This document shows, one piece after another, positions 55,097-64,000 of a DNA stretch of 64,000 nt (within the stretch, counting starts at the first letter, position 1; each line of letters opens with the position of its first letter). A program made the position numbers and the translations under genes. The notes below the pieces were generated by a model, which was given only the letters and a program-made list of their open reading frames with translations, was not told the DNA's origin and searched no databases. The stretch covers positions 688,757 through 752,756 of the forward strand of contig ML213517.1 of assembly GCA_004369045.1 (NCBI GenBank), read 5' to 3'. This stretch comes from Heliocybe sulcata. Lineage: Eukaryota; Basidiomycota; Agaricomycetes; Gloeophyllales; Gloeophyllaceae.

Positions 55097-57937
55097 TCAC
55101 AATTTAGCAACCACGACCTCGAACTCGCCCAACCCCTTTTGCAGACTCCTGAGAACGCTCGCATACTCTCCGCTCCTATCGCGCAAAAGTCTACCATGCG
55201 CACCCAACACCGCCCTCACCCACGTAAGCTCAAACTCCATATGCGGGCTATTCTGGTCCATCCTCTCCGCAATAAAACGCAGCATGCGTTCCAGATACAC
55301 AACCGGCATCGCCTTCGCGATGAACCGTATATCTCGCGACGGGACGGACTCGTACACACGCGAAATGAGCAGGTTTTCGTTCAGCCTGAACGCCATAACG
55401 AGTGCCTTTAGGAATTCCCTGTTCGACAAAATGGATAGGACCGATTGAGGCGTCACGTCCATGTCGAGATCGAACGGGTCGAAAGCGACATTGTCATCCA
55501 CCGAATATATCAGTAAGCCCTCTGTGGACGCCGCCGCCCATGCTCGCCCCGTAGGTGCGAACCGAATGCACTTCGTTCTGGCTTCAGGACGGTACCGCCG
55601 TTTCGATAAGTCGCCCCTCTGTGCGCCAGGCAGCGTGTTATAGTCGTCCAACCGATCCTGCAGATCGCTCTCCTCCCCGCGGTCGTCAATCAAGTCGACA
55701 TTGATCCCCGCATCATTCACCCTCCGGCTGTCCAGAAGCTCCTGCGTACCATCCAAAGAAAGGTTCTCTGATATCTGGTACTTCTTGAGCATGACGCCCT
55801 CTTGCACGTCGTACAATACGACATACTTGCTACTCCCACCAGCAAGTATACACCGGCCGTCCGCCGTCCATGCAAGGCTGTTGAACGACTTCCCAGACGC
55901 ATTGTTGTTCGCGCTGACCCGATCGTCCGCCTTCCGGCCTCCCGAAATATCTTTCCTGCCTTCAATGATAGTCGTCTGTTTGCCCTGCGCTACATCAAAG
56001 AATGTGATCTGCCCATCGAGCGTCGACGCCGCAAGCTCCTTCCCATCCGGCCTGAACGCTACAGACAACACATCCGAATTGAGTTGGAACGGCTCGACGT
56101 TCCTCGACCTCGCAAAAATATTCCACAGACGGATCGACTTATCCCAGCTGCCGCTGGCCAATAGGTTCCCTCCGTTCGGATCGAAAGACAGCGAGCTTAC
56201 CGGGCCCTCGTGGCCTGCAAGGACATCGAGCAGCTTCCCCGTCTGCACCGACCATAGGAATATTTCGAATGAGTCTGTCGACCCTGCTGCCACCACTTCA
56301 CCACTGGGATCCACGGCCAGGCAAGAGAACTGGACGGGAGTTGGGGACGTGAAGACGCGGAAGTTCCGGTACCGTACGAGGTCGAACGCACGGACGGTGC
56401 CATCCAATGAGGCAGAAAACAGCACCTGCTGACCCTGCTTCGCGAACTCGATCGCAGACACAGCGGATGAGTGCTCGGAGAACGTGACGAAGCAGAAGCC
56501 GGAAGTCGTGTTCCACACTTTGACTTTGCCGTCGTCGCCGCCGGTTGCAATGTACTGGCCGTCACTAGAGTATGAGAGGGTGTTCATGTCGAAGTAGTGG
56601 CCCTGTTGTTTGAGCACGTAGCTCTCGCTTTGCCACTCCCAGACAAGCAATTGGCCGAGCTTCTTCGCGCCAAAGGCTAGCCATTCGCCCGACGGGTTGA
56701 TCGCGACCGAGGAGATCTTTTCGTTGGAAATCGACAGTGTGTGGATATTGGTGAAGTCGGGCAATTCCCACAGCCCGAACACCCCTGTTGAGAAGCCGAC
56801 AACAAGGAGAGACGATGTTGGGTGGAATGTAGAGCAGACGACTTTTGTGTGTGACTGATGGAAATAGTTCCTTCTAAATACTCCCCAGCGCGTATTCGCG
56901 ATTTTGTTAACATCCAGTGTTGATTTTGAAGACTCGCCAGGACTATCCTCGTCGGTGTCGGACATGTCTTTCGGTGTCTTCGCCATCCATGTGAATACCG
57001 CACCGTCTCGACTAACAGTATATATCTAGACAAGACGTGAGTGACGCATACATTGGCTGATATGTGTACTGACCGTTTGTCCGTCAGAGGAGAAATAGGC
57101 TGCAACGATGGCATCCCTGTGACCAGCAAAGGTTTTGGGGCGGAATCCTTCTACGGGATTCAAGGTAAAGAGGCGTGCTGTCATGTCACGGGACGTTGTG
57201 ATAAAGCATCTTAGGAAGTGGAACTCAGTAAGGTGGACTTCTTCAGCCACAGACTCCTGCGTACTTCGAATCCGGAGACCAGTCGATGCTTAGCACTTCG
57301 TCATGATGACCTGTGTAGGTCCTGTGCAGGACGAACGGCGCGAATTCTCGTACGAGATGATTTGGCGTTCTCCAGACTTGTACATGTGTGTCGTGGGTTA
57401 CAGCGATGTACCTACAACGCGTCGATGAAGCTGAACAATGTCGCGAGAATGCTTCAGATACGCACCTTCCATCCGGAGAGAATTTTACGGCCTTCACTGG
57501 CCTATGGAAATTGAAGTGGTGCAATACTACTCTCCTCCTGTAGTTGACGAGCAGTGCTCTTCCATCTAAGGTGAGTAAGTAGACGTAGTCTCTGGATCGT
57601 AGACAGACAGACCTTCGTCAATAGAGATCAGCACATTTGAGTCGGGACTAAGAGCAATCGCGGCAATATTCTTCCGGTTCTCAAACGGAAATGTGAATGA
57701 CTTGTTACTGCATCCCTTAGTTAGTACTCTTATATGCGAAGGGCGGAGAAGACTCACTTCACGAGGTCAAAGACAGACACCCGATTCCCAACTGGACTCA
57801 GCACCGAGTTCCCATCCGGCGTAAACACAACGTTACCTTGCCGGTATACGGTTCCGAGGATGTTCGAAAGCTGTCGACTATCAGTCACTTGGGTCGAGAG
57901 GCCTGAGGTACTTGAGTACCTTATAGTTGGCCTTCAT
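55097..57937 (-). CDS. PWP2: Periodic tryptophan protein 2, U3 snoRNP subunit
   Basis: It starts at 57937 with MKANYK, followed by several short exons (LSNILGTVYRQG, NVVFTPDGNSVLSPVGNRVSVFD, SNKSFTFPFENRKNIAAIAL and others) and one long last exon (about 56986-55097). Together they give roughly 880 aa. The N-terminal two thirds form two WD40 propellers with many visible units (for example GGDDGKVKVWNTTSG, SASLDGTVRAFD, GSWDKSIRLWNI). The C-terminus is the Utp12-type helical domain (NREFLKALVMAFRLNE ... ERMLRFIAERMD). Pwp2 is the core of the UTP-B complex in the small-subunit processome and is needed for 18S rRNA maturation in the nucleolus. The gene looks intact and is almost surely essential. 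Confidence 0.93.
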
Positions 57938-58671
57938 AGACGGCGATCCTTCGTGTGAGTTTCAGTTACTTGGAGACGCGCTTTTTAATCCTCAAACAAC
58001 AGAGATAGAGTATGCACGGGAAGGAAAGGAAGAGAGACTGGCCACTACTGCGCTCGAGTGCCGCACTCAACAAGCCAAAGACAAGCGCTTTGTCTTGCAC
58101 AACATTTTCGAACCCCGCAAGTTACCCAAATGGGGCAACCAAATAGCTAAATTGAGATTGAATGTTGAAACTGCCCTCGCTCACCACTTCCCCGAGCACC
58201 AGTGTCGTACCTCACATGATTTCATACTTAAAAATCCAAAGCCTCGGTTTTTGTGATTGGAATCGGTGTAATGGAATGTTAGGCTCGGACATCAGAATGT
58301 ATGTTCTGTAACTGCAGCGTAACAAGCCGACTGCTTAATCTCGTTGTTATGAAAGCAATGGACAATATTTTTAAACCAGAAGTCCTAAACTAAGCAGCCG
58401 CGTATACCTTGGACCTACGTAGTAAGTACTGTAGTACTTTATCACAGGCGACATTTGTCGTAGGTCACACTGTGACTTCTCACGTGATAGCTACGCTGGC
58501 CACATCTCGGCCTAAAGATTCCTCAAACGCACGTCGTACAGGGGATAAATTGATGAAAATGCTAAAATATACAAAAGAGGTGCGTAAAATATAATACATA
58601 TCGTGAGATACTACAACCTGAAGAAGCGGCGCGTAGTCACTTGAGGTACAGCGTGTCAAAACCCAGCACAA
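57938..58671. other. Intergenic, nothing recognised
   Basis: About 730 bp between the PWP2 promoter and the 3' end of the fifth APH-like gene. Confidence 0.5.
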
Positions 58672-59946
58672 CTAAGCTGACAAACCTTTCGCCACCCGGT
58701 CATAGGTGTCATATTCAGCATCTGTCACGACATACCGACTATCCTGCGCCATCTTGTGCAACTTGCGATACAGGCGCCACGGTTCTTCTTGCCCAGTGCA
58801 CTGCAGCCAGTCAGGAGCGAGGCTTCCGACGGCCTCACGGATGAGCTTTTGCCAGTCCAGGATTTCTTCTCTCGTAGCTTGCGGAGGAACCAAGAAACGA
58901 GGCTGGATCGCCCATAACGGTGCGGTCCGAGCACCTTCCCAGTTGGTCACAGCGACGATGACCGACGGGTCCTCGGGATCGACGAGAATGTTACCGACAT
59001 GCAGGTTGGCATGCTGGAGCCCAATTGGTAAGTGCTTGTCGGCGTTTCCAAGAGAAGGGCTGTCACGTAGACTGTCCGCAACTTGCGCCATGCAATCGTC
59101 TTCGACGGGGGTAGGAGGCACGGAAGACCTGGAGCCCAGCTGGCCACTCGCTAAGGCCACAAGCCAGTCTTCGGGGTGATAGAATGGACCGCGGTTGACA
59201 TCTTGTGCGTTCAGCGCATCTGCCGAGGAAGTGGGTGCGACGGGGCCGACGCGGAAGGTATCCTGCGTCCGCCAAAGGCTGCCGATGCCGTCGAACTCTG
59301 GCTGCACAAGTTCGCTCCATATCTCAGCGATACCGGAAGCTAATTTACGACGCTGTTCTATGGACATGTCGACCCACTTGTCCTGAAGTGAGACACCAAG
59401 CTACAAGCTACATTCAATAACTTTACTGGAGAAAAGATGGAAGACATACATGTTCTAAGACCATCCATTCGCCTCCCACCCCTCTGTCGGCGTCGTTGTC
59501 GTACCAGAGGACGTCAAGCACAGGTACATTCGTGAAGCGCCTTAGATATCCCATTGTTGCTTCCTGATGTGGTGCAGTAGGTTGACACTCCATACTGCGA
59601 ACATCGGACGACGTCTCTCACCTCTGAAGCCATGGAGGTCTGCCCCCCAGGAGTTACACCAGCTTCATGTGTGCGGAATCGAACTAGCGCCCTTCTCTCG
59701 TCTTCAAATATCACTACCACCTTGAGAGACACGATAAGTTAGGCAGCTCGTGGGTTCCGACGCATTATAAACGTACTGTATCACAATTGTCTGGGAGCGG
59801 CGACGGTTTCGGTCGGTCCAGATAGTACAGCAGGCAGCATGGACGTACTCACCTTCGTCGAATACTTGAAAGTCCCTAACGGGACCAAAACGCACGGAGA
59901 GTCTATCAGTGAGGACTTCAGTATTGATCTGCATCGGTGAAGCCAT
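58672..59946 (-). CDS. APH-like pseudokinase, copy 5 (349 aa)
   Basis: Exons 59946-59853, micro-exon 59790-59777 (14 nt), 59720-59622, 59563-59450 and 59400-58672 encode 349 aa, the same gene structure as copies 1 and 2. It shows ALVRFRT (N-lobe), VPVLDVLWYD, hinge EWMVLEH and the C-terminal LWAIQPRF block. In the catalytic loop it reads LQHANLHVGN: the catalytic Asp is Asn (N239). The metal-binding IDWE has become TNWE (N260). Both Asp residues required for phosphotransfer are therefore replaced by Asn while the frame stays open. That suggests a pseudokinase kept for binding or regulation. A TATA-like TATAAAG lies about 80 bp upstream, as in the other copies. Confidence 0.85.
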
Positions 59947-60382
59947 AGTGTGTTCGAGATAATAGTAGTTAGAATATGTTGAGGTGGGATGTGGTTGGTG
60001 GGAGATGCGTCCGTTCCTCCCGCTTTATATGTTGAGGGATGTGCCACACCCAGAAAACATGTTCCCACGCTTGGCATAGCACTTGGGCCGCCTCGAGATC
60101 CAAGCGCGATGGTGTGGCGTCCAGAGCAACCGCAGAAGCCCAGAAACGCAAGGCTGTGGTCGAGGGACGGCTAAGCGAGGTATGATGTGGCACAACCAGT
60201 GGCTTCTTACCTGATGGACTGATAGCTCTTTGACCAGACTCAGGAATGCGTGGCGTCCAGTGGCCCAACTTCGACCTTCATCGCCCTGCGAAAGATCATC
60301 TACTTTTTGTCCACTGGTGGATGAAATGAACATATTATCGCAGCTCTACACAAGAGATCAATTGCCAGTCGTCTTCCAAATT
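59947..60382. promoter_or_regulatory. Promoter region of the pseudokinase gene
   Basis: It contains a minus-strand ATATAAAG box (60022-60029), GTGCCAC at 60041-60047 and GTGGCAC at 60187-60193, the heptamer shared with the module promoters. Its length (436 bp to the possible partner remnant) falls in the range of the bidirectional spacers. Confidence 0.45.
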
Positions 60383-60514
60383 ATGGGATCCGAGGCAGAT
60401 GTGACGCATGAGCATGATCCCATAATTCCGAGGGCAGGGACTAACGAAGGTGTAGAGCTGTGCTCGAGATTGATATGGAAGACAGTGGATTCAGATGAAT
60501 GGGCGTATCAATAG
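60383..60514 (+). pseudogene. Possible remnant of a CBM5/12-like partner gene
   Basis: A 43-codon frame in the position expected for the small divergent partner of copy 5. Its end, NEGVELCSRLIWKTVDSDEWAYQ-stop, can be laid over the NG-x-E-x4-IW-x5-EW segment of copies 3 and 4. The stop lies just before where the conserved Cys strand should begin, and CATV follows it. The later exons were not found. The similarity is short and may be coincidental. Confidence 0.3.
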
Positions 60515-60611
60515 TGTGCCACTGTCTAATTTTTCATGAGCTTCAACCTCGCAATGAGAAAGGAAGAACACGAACACAACAACCAAAACTTGTGAGACCT
60601 CAAGAGTGGCA

Positions 60612-61473
60612 TCACGTCTCCTCTTGCTGCTCGGTCTCCTCAGTCCACAGCTTCCCATTCTCTCTCAGCTTCCTCTGCTTCATATCCCGATACCGGTTAA
60701 TCGCTCTCTCCCTCTGTTCCTCCATCATCCTTTTCTGCGCCATGGACACCACTCCATCGGACTTCTTTTCCTCTGGTGCCTTCCGCATCTTCGGCGTCTT
60801 GGCAAACTGAGGAGGCGCCTGTGCAATGTCGTTAAGGCGCTTGGGTTGCGAACTGGATAGTGTGGCGAATTCGGTTTTCGAAGGTGGTGGCTTTGCTCGG
60901 CCCTGAACTGCGTCGGAGTCGACATCTCGTTCTCGTTTGTTCTTGTTCTGGTTGGGTTCCGCTTTCTCAGTCTTCTTTCCGAGCGTCTCCTTCCGAGCCT
61001 TCCGTTCCTGAGCTGAAGAAGTTTGCACAGCGGAGCGCACCAGGGGACGCATCGCATCTTCCACGCGACTCCATTCAATAAAGACGTTAACAAACAAGTA
61101 CCCCATCGCAAAGATATGCAGACACACCGGTTGAAATGAGCGAGACTCTCTCCCGGTAATATCTGCATCTCGGCCCTGTCCAGCTTCGCCTCTCCATCAA
61201 CCTTGCGCTTCTTCTTGCCTCCGTTTGCCTGATCTTTGTCTTCGTTCTTCCGCTTCCGATAGTCACTCTGTACCTTCGCAGCATTCAGCACTCTCGTCAT
61301 CGCCTTCGGGATGCCCTCCGAAGACACTCCTGCTTCACGGGGTGCCAGGTCATTGCCTCTGAGGATTTCGTCGAATGTAAGTGCCCTTAGCGCATATATT
61401 CAATTTCCAACTCAAGCTACCTTTGATTTTTCTCCCTTTCCCTGATGGACCGTTTAGCGCGTTTGTGAGGCAT
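60612..61473 (-). CDS. Basic nucleolar-type coiled-coil protein, CCDC137-like (255 aa)
   Basis: Exons 61473-61421, 61385-61128 and 61068-60612 join in frame into 255 aa. The N-terminus MPHKRAKRSIRERE is strongly basic, followed by LTFDEILRGND, KKKRKV (a classic nuclear localisation signal), ILPGESLAHFNRRVEDAMRPLV, a Lys/Glu-rich stretch and a C-terminal helix MMEEQRERAINRYRDMKQRK. The helical C-terminus and basic head resemble CCDC137-type nucleolar/RNA-binding proteins. The family call is tentative. The first intron is only 35 nt, unusually short for this genome, but is required to keep the frame. Confidence 0.65.
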
Positions 61474-61875
61474 TTTGAGAGGATGAAAACCTGCAGCGGA
61501 AGCGCGCGTGGATTACACAGCCACCAGATTAAGCGGAGTTCCGACTGCAACTCGAGGGCGGCTACTCTCGAATCTGGCGTCCTGTTCTCCCAGTCTTCTC
61601 CTTCTATGAATGGAGTTCTTTCCCATTCGCACAACTGTGTCAAACTTGTGGAGGGCGATCTACCCAAGGAAAACTCGAGTATCCGCTGAATGTACTCTTG
61701 TTTAGTCTTGTGAAGACTTTCGATAGCGCTGGCAGTGGCTCCCGAAATTGAGGATTCCCACGCAGCCACCTGCCTGATGAAGTAAGACTTGACGAATCCG
61801 GCATAAGTGAGCGATCTCTCAGATCGACTGTGGCTGAACCTCTTCGTACCCTGGCCCTAGTCTGTCTGTAAGGCT

Positions 61876-62961
61876 TCAAGCTTCAACATCGATAAGTTCC
61901 AAGGTGCGTCGGACTGCAAACTGATCGAGCGCTGAGTGCGTACCGACGGTAGGAGGCTTCGATCCCGTTATATGCGCCAGAATAGAAGGAGTAGGTGCAT
62001 CCTTCGATGCATATTCGGGCAGTACGGCTTGCATATCCGCGGCTACCTTATCCTTATCCTTCTCGCCGTGATGATGCTGGTGCAGGTAGCCAACAATATC
62101 TACAGGGCGGCGACCAATGGCCCCAGAGCCTGACAGGAATGATGCCAAGGATTGATTCAAGGAGCGATTTGATGTATAGTTGGCAGTAGGGTCGAACAGC
62201 GTGGCAAGGTAGTGCCCCAGACCATCGAAGCCAGCCTCTTTCATGTTGCGAAGAGGCTCTAGAAGGCGCTCATCCAGCGGTGATTTTATGTAGCTGCCCC
62301 TTCTAGATGACTTGCTAACAGCAGAGTCCGCACGAGCGCGGAGATTTTCACGGCTCGGTCCAGTTTCGAGTGAGATCCCGCGGAAGGTATTGTGCTGGAA
62401 GGTAATTTGGAGATCTGACCCATCCAGAGATTGCCCAGGCATAATTTCCGGAGCTGGAACAGACCCAGATAGTTCACTACTACCCCAGAATGCGCCAGGG
62501 TGGTCCGGGACATCCATCGGGACATCAGGAATGTCGTGGTGGTTATCGACAGAATCTTCTGGGGCAGCTGAAGAAGAGACCGGATACAAAGGCAGTGTCT
62601 CCAGTTCAACTTCCATAGGTGTTCCGGGACGCTGATCCAGCGATTCCCTCGGTGTTACAGGCCAAGAGCTGAAAGACGATACTGTGGGGATACTTTCGAG
62701 TTGAAAGAAGCCCGTAGACGGCGCCGAAAATGACACATGTCAAAAACTCGCTCGTCTCGTATTCTGGCCATCATATGATTGAAAATTAAGCTGGCTGAAG
62801 CGTGTTGGATTGGAAGAGAACACTCCGTGTCCATGGGATGAACTACGGTGGCGAGATGGCCCAGGAACAGGATTTTCTTCGACTGAAGGGTCAAGAGGTA
62901 TACCCTGTGTCTGTAGTATAGGCCCTGGTTCCGTTGAGACAATTCTAAAGCGGTGGTACAT
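61876..62961 (-). pseudogene. N-terminal fragment resembling DUF6589-type proteins
   Basis: One frame runs from ATG 62961 to the stop at 61876, interrupted once by TGA at 62742-62740. An alternative is an undetected intron there. The first 230 residues are Ser/Pro/Asp-rich with no structure. The last 130 contain LLEPLRNMKEAGFDGLGHYL, LNQSLASFLSG and VDIVGYLHQHHHG, which resemble the N-terminal part of the large, mobile-looking DUF6589 family of mushrooms. The characteristic later part of that family is absent. Call of low certainty; a young lineage-specific gene is possible. Confidence 0.35.
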
Positions 62962-63616
62962 GTTGCCAGACGAATACTATAACCAGGGTAAAGAACTTGG
63001 ACTTAGAGATTCTTGAGCTCGAGCGCGAGATCTCTCGATCAGATGCAAATTACTCGATTAAGTAAGTCTTTACATACGGAGATGCCCGAGAAGCTGACAT
63101 GCGAAGCTTTGGGGGGCCACTGCCAACGCTATCGGGACCCTACACAGGTCTCCCTGTGAACTCCCGTTGCCCGCCTACTCGGAGTCACCGAGGAGACGTC
63201 CGCCAGCAAGTCTACTCTTGTTCTGGCTGGCGCGTAAGCATACTTATCTGTTTTTCTGTGCACGGCCAGCCTGAGCGGCTCTCTTGCATGATCCATGTCT
63301 CAGCGCAGACGCGTTTGTAAAGATGCTCGCTTGAGGCGCTGACGGATGTCTTGGTAACGTGTACCGCTCAACGTGCTGGGCCCTTGCGCCTCACCGACAT
63401 ATTCCAGAAAGGGCATCTGAAACCATATATATTCGGACATTTCGTCGGCATTTCGGCTGCCCACGAGGACTCACCTCTAATTTATTCTCTCTTCTCATTG
63501 GCAGGTTTCGACGGCATACAAGCCGACTGCGACGGCCCGCACACCTTTAATAATGTTCGGTGAAATGGAGGAGCCTGCTGCGCCCTCTTTGCTCAGCAGT
63601 TCCTCTGGCCTGCAGA
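62962..63616. other. Intergenic, nothing recognised
   Basis: About 650 bp upstream of the MFS gene; presumably its promoter. No clear site seen. Confidence 0.45.
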
Positions 63617-64000
63617 ATGACTCGCCTTCAAGCGATTGACGGTTCGGACGTCATGGCCGACGTGGATGAGACTGCGAGGAAGCAGGAGAACAGCGCGGAC
63701 GACGATGCTACGATTGTAACGATGCCCGAGGCAGCCCAGACGGGCGGGCCCGACGCCCCTCTACCAACGGCGATCGAGGGGAAGAAGCCGAGCTTACCCG
63801 CCGCCGACCTCGAGGATCAGACTAACTTTCTACCGACCCGGCAAGTCATCACGGTCTTCCTTGGTCTATCTGTAGCCTTGGCATGCTCGTTCTTGGATCA
63901 AACAATGTACGTCCGGGTTGTCTTATCAAGTCCTAACCCTACCTACCGCGAATTCAGTGTCGCTACTGCTCTCCCTAAGATCTCGTCAGAACTACATTCC
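63617..64000 (+). CDS. MFS drug:H+ antiporter, 5' part only
   Basis: From ATG 63617 (or the in-frame ATG at 63653, MADVDETARK) an acidic cytosolic arm of about 80 residues leads into the first membrane helix (VITVFLGLSVALACSFLDQT). A 50-nt intron (donor GTACGT, acceptor TTCAG) then joins to ATT-VATALPKISSEL. The LDQTIVATALPKI block is the signature of the DHA2 (14-helix) multidrug group of the major facilitator superfamily, plasma-membrane exporters of toxins and drugs. The gene runs off the right edge of the window. Confidence 0.88.
   Translation, partial: MTRLQAIDGSDVMADVDETARKQENSADDDATIVTMPEAAQTGGPDAPLPTAIEGKKPSLPAADLEDQTNFLPTRQVITVFLGLSVALACSFLDQTMYVRVVLSSPNPTYREFSVATALPKISSELHS

Noticed and set aside
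55701-56432. 243-codon plus-strand frame inside PWP2
   Set aside because: It is the antisense shadow of the WD40 coding sequence.
1-64000. CRISPR arrays, riboswitches, rRNA genes
   Set aside because: No regularly spaced repeats or rRNA-like blocks were seen, and the window is clearly nuclear fungal DNA.
1-64000. LTR retroelements or other virus-like elements
   Set aside because: No reverse transcriptase, integrase, gag or capsid-like frames and no paired LTR-like repeats were recognised.

Overview
The window looks like nuclear DNA of a mushroom-forming basidiomycete (Agaricomycetes, possibly Polyporales). The genes are dense and carry many introns of about 45-70 nt with GT...AG ends and CTRAY-type branch sites. 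Several products are recognisable fungal housekeeping proteins: Pwp2, mitochondrial uS5, an ELYS-like nucleoporin, a PITH-domain protein and a Ran1-like kinase. There is also a relic of a mushroom-type SWIM-domain MULE transposase. Exon structures were worked out by hand from reading frames, splice signals and comparison of paralogues inside the window. Family names come from recalled motifs, not from a search.

Layout. 0-3.3 kb: no convincing gene, one 68-bp-period tandem duplication. 3.3-6.8 kb: a decayed F-box/LRR-like gene followed by an intact paralogue. 7.1-10.4 kb: a small one-TM protein, an RmlD/MAT2B-like NAD(P)-binding protein and a 72-aa protein. 11.8-21.4 kb: three tandem copies of a two-gene module, an aminoglycoside-phosphotransferase (APH)-like kinase paired head-to-head with a very small CBM5/12-like protein. 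22.4-27.9 kb: two tandem NCS1 nucleobase-type transporters. 28.5-29.5 kb: the MULE relic. 31-45.4 kb: mostly housekeeping genes (KEN-box protein, Ran1-like kinase, uS5m, PITH protein, BSC6-like MFS transporter, ELYS-like protein, serine racemase/threonine dehydratase). 45.8-48.6 kb: a fourth APH/CBM module, inverted relative to the third, with a broken NCS1 3' end behind it. 49.2-50.8 kb: two more small one-TM proteins. 51.6-57.9 kb: a beta-lactamase-like protein and PWP2. 58.7-60.5 kb: a fifth APH-like gene that has lost both catalytic Asp residues, with a possible remnant of the small partner upstream. 60.6-64 kb: a nucleolar-type basic protein, a possible DUF6589-type fragment and the 5' end of an MFS drug transporter.

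The most unusual content is the repeated divergent pair. In four copies an APH-fold kinase of 359-368 aa shares a 375-690 bp promoter with a 70-76 aa protein whose aromatic, Cys, His and Pro pattern fits a stand-alone CBM5/12 (chitin-binding type 3) domain. Both genes of the pair keep their own conserved intron positions. The arrangement has survived direct and inverted duplication, so the two products probably act together. Their biochemical role is unknown.
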